A DNA stretch of 29,184 bases, from assembly GCA_910585855.1 (NCBI GenBank), contig CAJUGZ010000015.1:1-29184 (forward strand), in the 5' to 3' direction. The position numbers were made by a program, and so were the translations under genes. Under the pieces are notes generated by a model. It was given only the letters and a program-made list of their open reading frames with translations. It was not told where the DNA came from and did no database searches. This DNA comes from an uncultured Lachnospiraceae bacterium (GTDB lineage Bacteria > Bacillota_A > Clostridia > Lachnospirales > Lachnospiraceae). Shown in pieces: positions 6,421-14,298 of the stretch. The stretch's first letter is position 1. Every line of letters starts with the position of its first letter.

Positions 6421-8640
6421 TTAGTCATTAATAATCCGAACCGCACCATAAGGAGTTCGATAATAAAGATTTCCAATAATAATACCGGTTCGGCTGGTAC
6501 TTGCATGTACAATTTGTCCATTTCCGATAAACATTGCCACATGCTCTACTTCTCCGCTTCCATAGAATACCAAATCTCCCGGACGAAGCTGATCTACTGA
6601 AATCTGTGTTCCATTATATTTAAACTGATAGCTGGCACGTCTTTCCAAACTATAGCCAAACTCTGCATAAATCAATTTTACAAATCCAGAACAATCTGTT
6701 CCATGTGTCAAACTGTTTCCTCCATATACATATGGATTTCCGACAAACTGCAGTGCATAAGTAACGATTGCCTCTCGAAGAGAAGAACTTGCTTCGCTTA
6801 CCGCTTCTGCTGACTGTGCTGGTTCACTTGCAGGAGCAGGATCTGGTGCAGTGCTTGGACTCGGACTTGGAGTCGGATTAGAAGCCGGAGCTTGATTTCT
6901 GGCTGCATTTGCTGCTGCGGCAGCGGCTTCTGCTCTTCTTCTAGCTTCTTCTGCCCGCTCTGCGGCAAGACGCTGTTCTTCTAACTTTGCCCGTTCTTCT
7001 TCAATCGAAATTGCCGTATCAAATTCAATTCGAGTATCCAAAAATTCCAAAGAAACCCAGCCTTTTGTAGTATTATCTAATTCAATTTTTCCCCAGCCGT
7101 CTTTCTCTTCTTCTACAACAAATTCCGATCCTCCTGCTACCATATCAATACAATCAGATTCTAATGAAGCCTCTGCACGAACTCGAAGTGTAGTAGTATT
7201 GACTACGCCAAATTCTGTAGCAAGTTCGGCTGCCAAAGCTTCTGCCTCTGCTCCGGTAACAAAAAATTCTGCTTTAATATATCCTTTTACTGAACCAGAT
7301 TCAATTCGATACCAATCGTCTACTACCTCTAAAATTGTTGCTGCACAGCCATCATAAATCTTTCCAAGAATCTCTCCTTCTGTACTTGGCTCGCTTCTTA
7401 CATTTACATAATCCGATACACGAGAAACTGCAATCGTATCAAATATAGAAGTTTCCTGCCCTTCTGGTGTCTGTACCGATTCTTCTGTTTCTGTCGGCAC
7501 TTCTTCTGCTGGCTGTACCAAATTTTCTTCTGAAACAGATTCTGTCGGCTGTGTGGTATCTTGTACAGATTCTGATTCGCTCGGCTGTTCTGTTTCACTA
7601 AGAGGCGTTGGCTCATTTGTCTGTACTGGTTCTTCTGCTCTAGCAGTTCCAGACATTATCCCCTGTTTTTCAAAGAATTCTGCTTTTACATATCCTTCCT
7701 TTGAATCAGATTTAATTCGATACCAGTCATCTACTTCCTCTAAAACAGTAACAACACTTCCCTCATATACAATTCCTAAAACATCTCCATCTGTACTTGG
7801 CGTATATCTTAAATTTACATAATCAGAAGCCTTACAAATCGCTGTTTCAATCACAGACTGTGCTGAATTTTCTGATTGTACAGCAGACGCCATTGTAAAA
7901 TATTCTGCCTTGCTATACCCCTCTACTGAACCTGACTTAATATGATACCAACCATCCTTCGCTTCTAAAATTGTTACAGCGTTGCCTTCATATACAATTC
8001 CAACAACATCTCCGTCTGTACTTGGTGTACTTCTGATATTTACATAATCAGTCGCATTGCAGACCGCAGTTGTCACAGTCGGCTGTATCAGATTTTCTAC
8101 TCCGGTCAGCTCTGTTAAAAAGAACTCCGCTTTACAATATCCCTGTACTGTATCTGTTTTAATTTGATACCAATCTCCCGCTTCCTCCAATACAGTTACT
8201 ACTGCGGCATTTTCTATCTTTCCTACAACTTCTCCCTCTGTACTTGGTGCATTTCTTACATTAATATAATCCTCAACTTTAGAAATTGCCTGAAATAATC
8301 CTGACTGCTCTGGTACAGTTTCTTCTAAATTCTCTACTTGTGTATTCTCTTCTGGCTGAGCCTCTCCACCCTCTGTTTCATTCTGTACAGAAGGAGCTGT
8401 CACACCCTTATTTTTCTCTATTGTTGTTTCTGTTTCCTGATTTCCAACTTGAACCGCATCTCGCTGCACTCCTGCTGTAGACATCACTCCATTTGCTTCC
8501 CCTGCACTAGTAGTTTCCGCTACATTTGATTTGGTTTCATTTTGATTTGAATATGTATTTCCGCATGATACTGCAGAAGCTGACAATAATGCTGCTAAAG
8601 CCAATGTATATACCCGTTTATTTATCCTTCTTTTCTTCAT
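6421..8640 (-). CDS. Five-SH3b NlpC/P60 cell-wall endopeptidase, lipoprotein-like
   Basis: 739 residues from ATG 8640, chosen because AGGAG lies six bases upstream; an in-frame start at 8682 would precede the ribosome site. The signal peptide ends in SAVSC (Cys26, an acceptable lipobox). After an acidic linker come five bacterial SH3 domains: near residues 118, 188, 255, 400 and 485. The first four share DY(V/I)N(V/L/I)R..PST(D/E)G and (E/D)GY.KAE(F/Y)F. A charged coiled-coil (EEERAKLEEQRLAAERAEEA) and a Pro/Ser-rich linker lead to the C-terminal NlpC/P60 domain (about 620-739). Its catalytic Cys is in GTDCSGF, with His in EHVAMFIG and a polar residue in VHAST. The protein should cleave peptide stems of peptidoglycan, with SH3b modules tethering it to the wall. 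It has its own sigma-A promoter. Confidence 0.93.
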   Translation of the reverse strand: MKKRRINKRVYTLALAALLSASAVSCGNTYSNQNETKSNVAETTSAGEANGVMSTAGVQRDAVQVGNQETETTIEKNKGVTAPSVQNETEGGEAQPEENTQVENLEETVPEQSGLFQAISKVEDYINVRNAPSTEGEVVGKIENAAVVTVLEEAGDWYQIKTDTVQGYCKAEFFLTELTGVENLIQPTVTTAVCNATDYVNIRSTPSTDGDVVGIVYEGNAVTILEAKDGWYHIKSGSVEGYSKAEYFTMASAVQSENSAQSVIETAICKASDYVNLRYTPSTDGDVLGIVYEGSVVTVLEEVDDWYRIKSDSKEGYVKAEFFEKQGIMSGTARAEEPVQTNEPTPLSETEQPSESESVQDTTQPTESVSEENLVQPAEEVPTETEESVQTPEGQETSIFDTIAVSRVSDYVNVRSEPSTEGEILGKIYDGCAATILEVVDDWYRIESGSVKGYIKAEFFVTGAEAEALAAELATEFGVVNTTTLRVRAEASLESDCIDMVAGGSEFVVEEEKDGWGKIELDNTTKGWVSLEFLDTRIEFDTAISIEEERAKLEEQRLAAERAEEARRRAEAAAAAANAARNQAPASNPTPSPSPSTAPDPAPASEPAQSAEAVSEASSSLREAIVTYALQFVGNPYVYGGNSLTHGTDCSGFVKLIYAEFGYSLERRASYQFKYNGTQISVDQLRPGDLVFYGSGEVEHVAMFIGNGQIVHASTSRTGIIIGNLYYRTPYGAVRIIND

Positions 8641-8734
8641 TTTTTCTCCTATCCGAATTCCTATTTCAGTCCCTTTTTGCACTTTCTTCCCACTTTATGA
8701 CATATGTTACAACATTATTAAAAATCTCCCCACA

Positions 8735-8763
8735 AGGATAACAAATCTGTCGCTCTTTGTCAA
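8735..8763 (-). promoter_or_regulatory. Sigma-A promoter of the NlpC/P60 gene
   Basis: Minus strand TTGACA (8763-8758, perfect -35), 17-bp spacer, TATCCT (8740-8735, four of six). It gives a leader of about 90 nt before ATG 8640. Confidence 0.7.
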
Positions 8764-8822
8764 GTAATTGTAAGAAAAAAGAAAAATATACCACAATGTA
8801 TCTTTATCTGCTTCTCAAAAAA

Positions 8823-8975
8823 GACGCCAAAATCGAAAAGAGAGCCACTCCAAATCCACTTTCGCTTAGTATTTCCTATTTTCATAGCGGACACTAAGAC
8901 GCTAAAACACAGCGTCTAAGTACCGACGGGAAATGATAACCCTTCGCAGACCTTCCTTCCGAGTTCAGCGTCCCC
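8823..8975 (-). repeat. REP2 structured repeat copy B (reverse orientation)
   Basis: In element orientation (minus strand) it runs from GGGGGACGCTGAACTC to GATTTTGGCGTC. The two ends form a 24-position helix with two mismatches, and all seven non-Watson-Crick pairs are G-T type on this strand. The centre has ATTTCC/GGAAAT, then CGGTAC/GTGTCCG, and the apical stem AGACGCT/AGCGTCT (8897-8917) closing the loop GTGTTTT. It lies between the LRR lipoprotein gene and the promoter of the NlpC/P60 gene. The rest of 8976-9151 shows nothing I recognise. Confidence 0.85.
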
Positions 8976-9151
8976 CTTGCAAAAAAATTAAACCTATAAG
9001 TCAGACAAATCCTTTCAACATGAGAAGTATCAAATCCAAAACATTTTCATTCATTCTATATATCTTTTTTTGATATATTCCCCCGCCATGATACATTATA
9101 CAGCGCAATCTGACAAAATACAAGATTTCTTCTTCGAATCCACTCTATTTT

Positions 9152-10888
9152 TTACTCATATATCCGAATATACCGATAATCCTCTGTTTCAACCTTATAT
9201 TCATCGACTACACTTTCTCCATTCTCCTTATCAATTACTACCCTCACCTCTGTTTCACCCGTAACTCGATCATCGCTAATCACTTTTCCAAATATATCTT
9301 TTAATTTTCCATCGTGATATTCATAAACATTCATAGTCCAAGCTCCCATTCTGCTCCCATATCCTTCTTCTTGTACTAAATATCCATCTCCCATAAACAG
9401 CCCAAGATGTGGATCACCTCTCATTCCTCCTGCATAGGAATCCATCACGGAAAGACTTTCTTCACTCTCTTTCCATGATCCATCTTCTTGCTGTAAAATA
9501 ATAAACAAACGCCGATCATTGTCCTTAGCATAAACAGAATCTCCATCATGAAAATCCCCATTTACTACAAATGCCGCATCCATAAGCCCGTCCTGATTTA
9601 AATCCCCTTCTGTATAATCAATACATTCATACTCTTTTATATCAGGTCTGTGTTCTACCATCCAATTATCCACCACTGCCTGCTGCTCCTCTGATACACT
9701 ATTTCTTCCATAAGAAAAAAACGGCACTGTCCATACCACTTGAAACTCTTTACAAGGATTTCCAAAAACAGATACCCACATCAGCTCTTCTTTATCAGCA
9801 AGCGGCGAAAAATCTCCAATTTGATTATCGGAAAGACCAACCTGATTCAAATGAGAAAGACCAGCCAAAACCGATATATCTGAAATCTGATTCTGATCCA
9901 AAGCCAAATCAAATAAATTTGTCAAATGTTCCAACGGTCGAATATCACGGATCTGATTAATTGCTGCTCCCAACCGTTCTAACTTTGTCAATCCGGCAAG
10001 CGGCGTTAAATCTGTAATTGCATTTTCATTTAAATTTACTCTACGAAGTTCAGTTAAACTACTTAAAAATCCAATTTCCTCTATTCCGCAGTCCTGCAGA
10101 CCCAAATCCTGCATCTTTGTTAATTTTCCAACAGTTTCAATATATTTCGCCTCTGAATTACCAGCAAGTGCTAATTCCACCAATCGAGGCAATTTCTCTA
10201 ATATACGAAGATCTGCAATAGGAGTATAATAAAGAGAAAGCCTCTCTAGCTGCGGCATTTCTTCCAAAAAAGTAAAATCTGTTATCTGACACTCAGGTAA
10301 ATAAAGTTCTGTTATACTTTTCATTCCCCCAAGAAAAGAAAGATCGATTTCTTCTCCTGTATGATAACTTAAATAAAGCTCTTCTAGCTGAGAAAGTTCC
10401 GCTATCGGCGTAAAATCCTCAATTTCAGACTCCCACTTATCAAACTCAATCTGTAGCCTTTTCAAATTTGGAAAAAATCGAAGATCTTCCAAAGAAAATC
10501 CCTCTTCCTCACTGCGATAATCCTTTAACAGCAAAAATTCACACTGTTCCATCTTTTGTAAAATCGTTTCTTTTGTATCTTTGTCCTCTATATCAATACT
10601 ATGCCATACACAAATAGCAAATTTTTCACATTTTAATAACTTCTTCAACTTTGCCTCTCCGGTAAGTTCCTCTATTTCCTCTCCCAAATCTATTTCCTGC
10701 TGCACTGTTATTTCAGATTCACAGATACTATCCAAATAAACTTCTCCCTCCACCTCTTCCTCTATCATAGAATCAACTCCTGCTTCCAAACGACTCTGCC
10801 CACACCCAGTCAAACATATACCCCCAAAACATCCCCACAGCATAACCTTCCATAACCATTTTTTCCATCTCCTTCTATTATTTTCCAT
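9152..10888 (-). CDS. Leucine-rich-repeat lipoprotein (internalin-like LRR)
   Basis: 578 residues. A Lys/Arg/Trp-rich N-terminus and hydrophobic core end in lipobox LTGC (Cys29), giving a surface lipoprotein. Residues about 125-385 hold roughly ten LRRs of 21-22 residues of the internalin/SDS22 type, e.g. LYLPECQITDFTFLEEMPQL and LALDQNQISDISVLAGLSHL. The C-terminal 190 residues are different: DYTEGDLNQDGLMDAAFVVN contains a DxNxDG calcium-binding-like loop as in FG-GAP/dockerin-type repeats. A beta-rich segment follows. LRRs of this type bind protein or glycan ligands, but the ligand is unknown. The start has AAGGAGG upstream and a TATAAT at 10927-10922. It follows rlmH by 104 bp with only a weak terminator between them. 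Confidence 0.88.
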   Translation of the reverse strand: MENNRRRWKKWLWKVMLWGCFGGICLTGCGQSRLEAGVDSMIEEEVEGEVYLDSICESEITVQQEIDLGEEIEELTGEAKLKKLLKCEKFAICVWHSIDIEDKDTKETILQKMEQCEFLLLKDYRSEEEGFSLEDLRFFPNLKRLQIEFDKWESEIEDFTPIAELSQLEELYLSYHTGEEIDLSFLGGMKSITELYLPECQITDFTFLEEMPQLERLSLYYTPIADLRILEKLPRLVELALAGNSEAKYIETVGKLTKMQDLGLQDCGIEEIGFLSSLTELRRVNLNENAITDLTPLAGLTKLERLGAAINQIRDIRPLEHLTNLFDLALDQNQISDISVLAGLSHLNQVGLSDNQIGDFSPLADKEELMWVSVFGNPCKEFQVVWTVPFFSYGRNSVSEEQQAVVDNWMVEHRPDIKEYECIDYTEGDLNQDGLMDAAFVVNGDFHDGDSVYAKDNDRRLFIILQQEDGSWKESEESLSVMDSYAGGMRGDPHLGLFMGDGYLVQEEGYGSRMGAWTMNVYEYHDGKLKDIFGKVISDDRVTGETEVRVVIDKENGESVVDEYKVETEDYRYIRIYE

Positions 10889-10968
10889 TTATTTTCTCCC
10901 TCCTTTTTTCTTCTCCAATCCATTATAAAAAATTTATTTTCAAAACACTATAACGTTTTCTTTTTTTC

Positions 10969-10987
10969 AAAAAACTTTTCCAAAAAG
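10969..10987 (-). terminator. Weak terminator-like hairpin after rlmH
   Basis: Minus strand CTTTT-TGG-AAAAG followed by TTTTTT, six bases after the rlmH stop codon. The stem is short and AT-rich, so readthrough into the LRR gene is plausible. Confidence 0.35.
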
Positions 10988-10992
10988 ATCAT

Positions 10993-11475
10993 CTACTTAT
11001 GATAAGGTTCATGACAAGCAATCCGAAAAGCCCGATAAATCTGCTCCAAAAGAATCACTCGCATCAACTGATGAGGAAATGTCAAATCCGAAAAACTAAT
11101 CCTTTCATCCGCACACTCCAATACACGCCTATCCAACCCTAACGATCCCCCAATCACAAAAACAATATGACTATGCCCTCTCACTCCAAGCTCTTCTATC
11201 TTCTTAGAAAACTGCACCGAATCCATTTTCTCCCCCTCTATCGCAAGCACAATCACATAAATATTCTCTCTTTGAATCACCCGAAGTATCCTATCCCCTT
11301 CCCGCTCCTTTATCTGCCTCTCCTCCGCCAAAGAAGCCCCATCCGGTGTCTTCTCATCTGCTACCTCCACAATCTCTACCTTACAATAACGAGAAAGCCT
11401 CTTCCGATACTCCTCTACCGCCATAACAAAAAACTTCTCCTTTATTTTCCCCACAACAACCAACGTAATCCGCAT
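10993..11475 (-). CDS. rlmH: 23S rRNA (pseudouridine1915-N3)-methyltransferase RlmH
   Basis: 160 residues, the usual length of RlmH (formerly YbeA). It methylates pseudouridine 1915 in helix 69 of 23S rRNA in the assembled ribosome, using SAM. The start MRITLVVVGKIKEKF is typical. The SPOUT trefoil-knot SAM-binding region is visible as IVFVIGGSLGLDRRVL, and the C-terminus RAFRIACHEPYHK matches the family's conserved (R)GEPYHK ending. I chose ATG 11475 because AAGGAGGAG sits directly upstream; an in-frame start at 11496 lies before that site. The leader (11476-11645) contains an inverted repeat GTTGATG (11597-11603) / CATCAAC (11631-11637) of unknown meaning. Confidence 0.96.
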   Translation of the reverse strand: MRITLVVVGKIKEKFFVMAVEEYRKRLSRYCKVEIVEVADEKTPDGASLAEERQIKEREGDRILRVIQRENIYVIVLAIEGEKMDSVQFSKKIEELGVRGHSHIVFVIGGSLGLDRRVLECADERISFSDLTFPHQLMRVILLEQIYRAFRIACHEPYHK

Positions 11476-11645
11476 CCTTCTCTCCTCCTTCCACATCCAT
11501 CATAACCTCCCTAAAACTAAACAAAGAAATTTTTCTCCTACTACTCACCCACCAAACACTCATTCATTTTACTGATACTTTTCCCACTCACCATACGTTG
11601 ATGCACCACTCCAGTAACATATTTCCTTTACATCAACATATATAC

Positions 11646-11678
11646 AAAAAAACAGGAACTATATCACTACAGCTCCTG
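11646..11678 (-). terminator. Intrinsic terminator downstream of nfnB
   Basis: On the minus strand CAGGAGCT and AGTTCCTG pair over eight positions (one G-T) around a 10-nt loop and are followed by TTTTTTT (11652-11646). It lies after REP2 copy C and before rlmH, so the nfn transcript would include the repeat before terminating. Confidence 0.75.
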
Positions 11679-11719
11679 CTCATCTACCTATCTAAATAAA
11701 AACAACCTATCACCAAACA

Positions 11720-11870
11720 CAGCCGAAAGTGAACGAGAGATCTATGAAGGGTCATCCTTTCCCATCGGCACTTAGGTGCTGTGTTTTAGCACCTTATGTG
11801 TCCGCTATGAAAATAGGAAATGCTAAGCGCAAGCAGTCCCGGAATAGACCTCTCGTTCGATTTCAGCATC
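11720..11870 (+). repeat. REP2 structured repeat copy C
   Basis: Runs from CAGCCGAAAGTG to TTCGATTTCAGCATC. The outer helix uses GAACGAGAG/CTCTCGTTC, where copies B, E and F carry GGAAGG-type sequence, so both arms changed together. The apical stem AGGTGCT/AGCACCT (11774-11794) closes loop GTGTTTT, again a compensated version. It lies 97 bp downstream of the nfnB stop. The remaining spacer holds the terminator at 11646-11678 and the rlmH leader. Confidence 0.85.
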
Positions 11871-11968
11871 GGTATTCGATTCAGCATCCAATATTTGATT
11901 TCAAAATCCAGCTTCAATTTCAACATTCGCCATTCGATATCAACATCTAATATTTGCTGCTCAACACC
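11855..11968. repeat. Degenerate tandem repeat, 18-20 bp unit
   Basis: About six imperfect units follow each other: GTTCGATTTCAGCATC, GGTATTCGATTCAGCATC, CAATATTTGATTTCAAAATC, CAGCTTCAATTTCAACATT, CGCCATTCGATATCAACATC, TAATATTTGCTGCTCAACACC. The first unit is the right end of REP2 copy C, so the array looks like a decayed amplification of the element terminus. It runs up to the nfnB stop codon. Confidence 0.6.
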
Positions 11969-13356
11969 TACTTTCCAGAGAGGTACTCATGAATCCCCTT
12001 CGCTCCAGCCTTTCCAGCCTCCATAGCAAGAATTACAGTAGCCGCTCCTGTCACTGCATCTCCTCCAGCATAAACCCCTTCTTTTGTAGTCTTCCCATTC
12101 TCTGCCTCAGCAATAATACATTTATGCTTATTAACTTCCAATCCTTCTGTAGTAGAAGAAATCAAAGGATTCGGCGATGTTCCAAGTGACATAATTACGG
12201 TATCCAGTTCCAATTCAAACTCTGATCCCGGAATCTCCACAGGACGTCTTCTGCCGGAAGCATCTGGTTCTCCAAGTTCCATCCGAATACAGCGCATCCC
12301 TTTTACCCATCCGTTTTCATTTACCAAAATTTCTACCGGATTTGTCAGCAGGTCAAAAATAATCCCTTCTTCTTTTGCATGGTGTACTTCTTCCACTCTT
12401 GCCGGAAGTTCTTCTTCACTTCTGCGATATACAATATGTACCTCAGCCCCAAGCCGAAGTGCCGTTCTTGCTGCATCCATAGCAACATTTCCGCCGCCGA
12501 CTACAGCAACTTTTGTCCCTGCTACAATCGGAGTATCATACTCTTCTTCAAATGCTTTCATCAAATTGCTTCTGGTCAGATATTCATTTGCAGAAAATAC
12601 CCCATTTGCATTTTCTCCCGGAATACCCATAAACTTTGGAAGCCCTGCACCTGAACCAACAAATACTGCTTCAAATCCTTCTTCTTCCATCAATTCGTCA
12701 ATCGTAGTAGATTTTCCAATTACCACATTGGTTTCAATCTTTACACCCAGCTTCTTTAAATTCTCAATTTCTGGCTTTACTACCCCTTCTTTTGGAAGAC
12801 GGAACTCTGGAATTCCATATACCAATACTCCGCCCGGCTCATGCAGTGCTTCAAATATCGTAACATCATAACCTAACTTTGCCAAATCCCCTGCACAAGT
12901 TACACCAGCAGGACCAGAACCGATTACAGCAACCTTTTTTCCATTCAGCTTTTCTGGTTTTTCAGGAGAAATACCATTCTCTCTTGCCCAGTCAGCTACA
13001 AAACGCTCTAATTTTCCAATCGAGATCGGCTCTCCTTTGATACCACGAATACATTTTCCTTCACACTGACTTTCCTGTGGACATACACGACCACATACTG
13101 CCGGAAGTGCAGAAGATTCCGAAATAATTCGATAAGCTTCCTTGATATCTCCCGTTTTTACCTGTGCAATAAAATTCGGAATATCAATAGCAACCGGACA
13201 TCCTGCCACACATTTTGCATTTTTACAATTTAAGCAACGAGTTGCCTCTTCCTGCGCTTCTTCCATATTATAACCTAAACATACTTCTTCAAAATTCTTT
13301 GCTCTTACCTTTGGTTCCTGTTCCCGAACAGGTACTTTTTTTAATACATCTGCCAT
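11968..13356 (-). CDS. nfnB: NfnB-type NADPH:ferredoxin oxidoreductase large subunit (GltD-like flavoprotein)
   Basis: 462 residues. Cytoplasmic flavoprotein related to the glutamate synthase small chain. The N-terminal domain carries Cys motifs for two [4Fe-4S] clusters (RCLNCKNAKCVAGCP and CGRVCPQESQCEGKCIRG, residues about 40-105). An FAD site GSGPAGVTCAGDL and an NADPH-type site VVGGGNVAMDAAR follow, and the C-terminal GVYAGGDAVTGAATV closes the FAD fold. The gene overlaps nfnA by one base (TAATG). In Clostridia this pair forms the NADH-dependent ferredoxin:NADP+ oxidoreductase, which couples NADPH, NAD+ and ferredoxin by electron bifurcation. A stand-alone glutamate synthase small chain is the alternative, but no GltA/GltB large chain is present and the neighbour fits Nfn. 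Confidence 0.85.
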   Translation of the reverse strand: MADVLKKVPVREQEPKVRAKNFEEVCLGYNMEEAQEEATRCLNCKNAKCVAGCPVAIDIPNFIAQVKTGDIKEAYRIISESSALPAVCGRVCPQESQCEGKCIRGIKGEPISIGKLERFVADWARENGISPEKPEKLNGKKVAVIGSGPAGVTCAGDLAKLGYDVTIFEALHEPGGVLVYGIPEFRLPKEGVVKPEIENLKKLGVKIETNVVIGKSTTIDELMEEEGFEAVFVGSGAGLPKFMGIPGENANGVFSANEYLTRSNLMKAFEEEYDTPIVAGTKVAVVGGGNVAMDAARTALRLGAEVHIVYRRSEEELPARVEEVHHAKEEGIIFDLLTNPVEILVNENGWVKGMRCIRMELGEPDASGRRRPVEIPGSEFELELDTVIMSLGTSPNPLISSTTEGLEVNKHKCIIAEAENGKTTKEGVYAGGDAVTGAATVILAMEAGKAGAKGIHEYLSGK

Positions 13357-14246
13357 TATTTGTCACCTCCGCAGCCACAGCCGCCATTCTTATGTGTAGC
13401 ACCTTCCTGTAATTTCAGCATTGCCCGTCCTTCTTCTGTCTTATACATCTGCTGACGTTTCATTGCTTCGTCAAAGTTTACTAAATGTCCGTCAAATTCC
13501 GGTCCATCTACACAAGCAAATTTTACTTCATTTCCAACCGTTACACGACAAGCACCACACATACCTGTTCCATCTACCATAATCGGATTTAAGCTGACAA
13601 TAGTAGGGATTCCCAATTCCTTTGTAAGAAGTGCTACAAACTTCATCATAATCATCGGTCCAATCGCTACGCAGACATCATATTTTTTCCCTTGATTGTT
13701 GACCAAATCCTTTACTACATCCGTTACCATTCCTTTTCTTTCATAAGAACCATCATCAGTTGTCACATAAAGATTTCCTGCAACAGCTTTCATCTCTTCT
13801 TCCAAAATCAACAGATCTTTTGTCTTTGCACCGATAATTACATCTGCTGCAATCCCATGTTCATGAAGCCATTTTACCTGAGGATAAACAGGTGCAGTAC
13901 CAACGCCGCCTGCTACAAATAACATTTTCTTATTTTTCAGTACTTCTATCTCTTCTTTTAAAAATTCAGATGGTACTCCTAAAGGTCCTGTAAAGTCACG
14001 GAATGAATCTCCTTCCTGTAAAGAAGCCATCTTTTCTGTCGACGCTCCTACTACCTGAAAAACAATCGTAATCGTGCCTTCTTCTCTATTATAATCACAA
14101 ACAGTAAGCGGAATCCTTTCTCCTTTCTCATCCATTTTGGCGATAATAAACTGTCCCGGCTGGCAGGAATTTGCAATTCGCTTCGCCTCAACATCCATCA
14201 AAAAGATCTTATCGGCAAGCTTTCTGGCCTTTAAAATTTTGTACAT
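13356..14246 (-). CDS. nfnA: NfnA-type FAD/[2Fe-2S] subunit (dihydroorotate dehydrogenase electron-transfer-like)
   Basis: 296 residues from ATG 14246. GGAGG lies eleven bases upstream; in-frame starts at 14264 and 14279 lack or precede this site. The FNR-like FAD domain contains ERIPLTVCDY, and the NAD-binding half has FVAGGVGTAPVYPQVK. The C-terminal [2Fe-2S] region is DGTGMCGACRVTV with a later FACVDGPEFDGH. An extra Gly/Cys tail GGCGCGGDK ends the protein. With NfnB it would form the heterodimer that reduces NADP+ using NADH and reduced ferredoxin, with the bifurcating FAD in NfnB. It could also be named sulfide dehydrogenase subunit SudB or PyrK-like, but the overlap with the NfnB gene decides for Nfn. 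It is probably co-transcribed with the zinc-ribbon gene 52 bp upstream. Confidence 0.85.
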   Translation of the reverse strand: MYKILKARKLADKIFLMDVEAKRIANSCQPGQFIIAKMDEKGERIPLTVCDYNREEGTITIVFQVVGASTEKMASLQEGDSFRDFTGPLGVPSEFLKEEIEVLKNKKMLFVAGGVGTAPVYPQVKWLHEHGIAADVIIGAKTKDLLILEEEMKAVAGNLYVTTDDGSYERKGMVTDVVKDLVNNQGKKYDVCVAIGPMIMMKFVALLTKELGIPTIVSLNPIMVDGTGMCGACRVTVGNEVKFACVDGPEFDGHLVNFDEAMKRQQMYKTEEGRAMLKLQEGATHKNGGCGCGGDK

Positions 14247-14298
14247 CTTTTCGTTTTCCTCCATTCTGCTGCTTATCACAGCCTATTCCTTCTTAGTA

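Noticed and set aside
11597..11637. Inverted repeat GTTGATG/CATCAAC in the rlmH leader as a riboswitch
   Set aside because: A single 7-bp stem with a 27-nt loop, no further structure or expression platform recognised.
11729..12026. Plus-strand reading frames across REP2 copy C and its tandem array
   Set aside because: They are made of structured repeat sequence and extend into the antisense of nfnB; not conserved in other REP2 copies.
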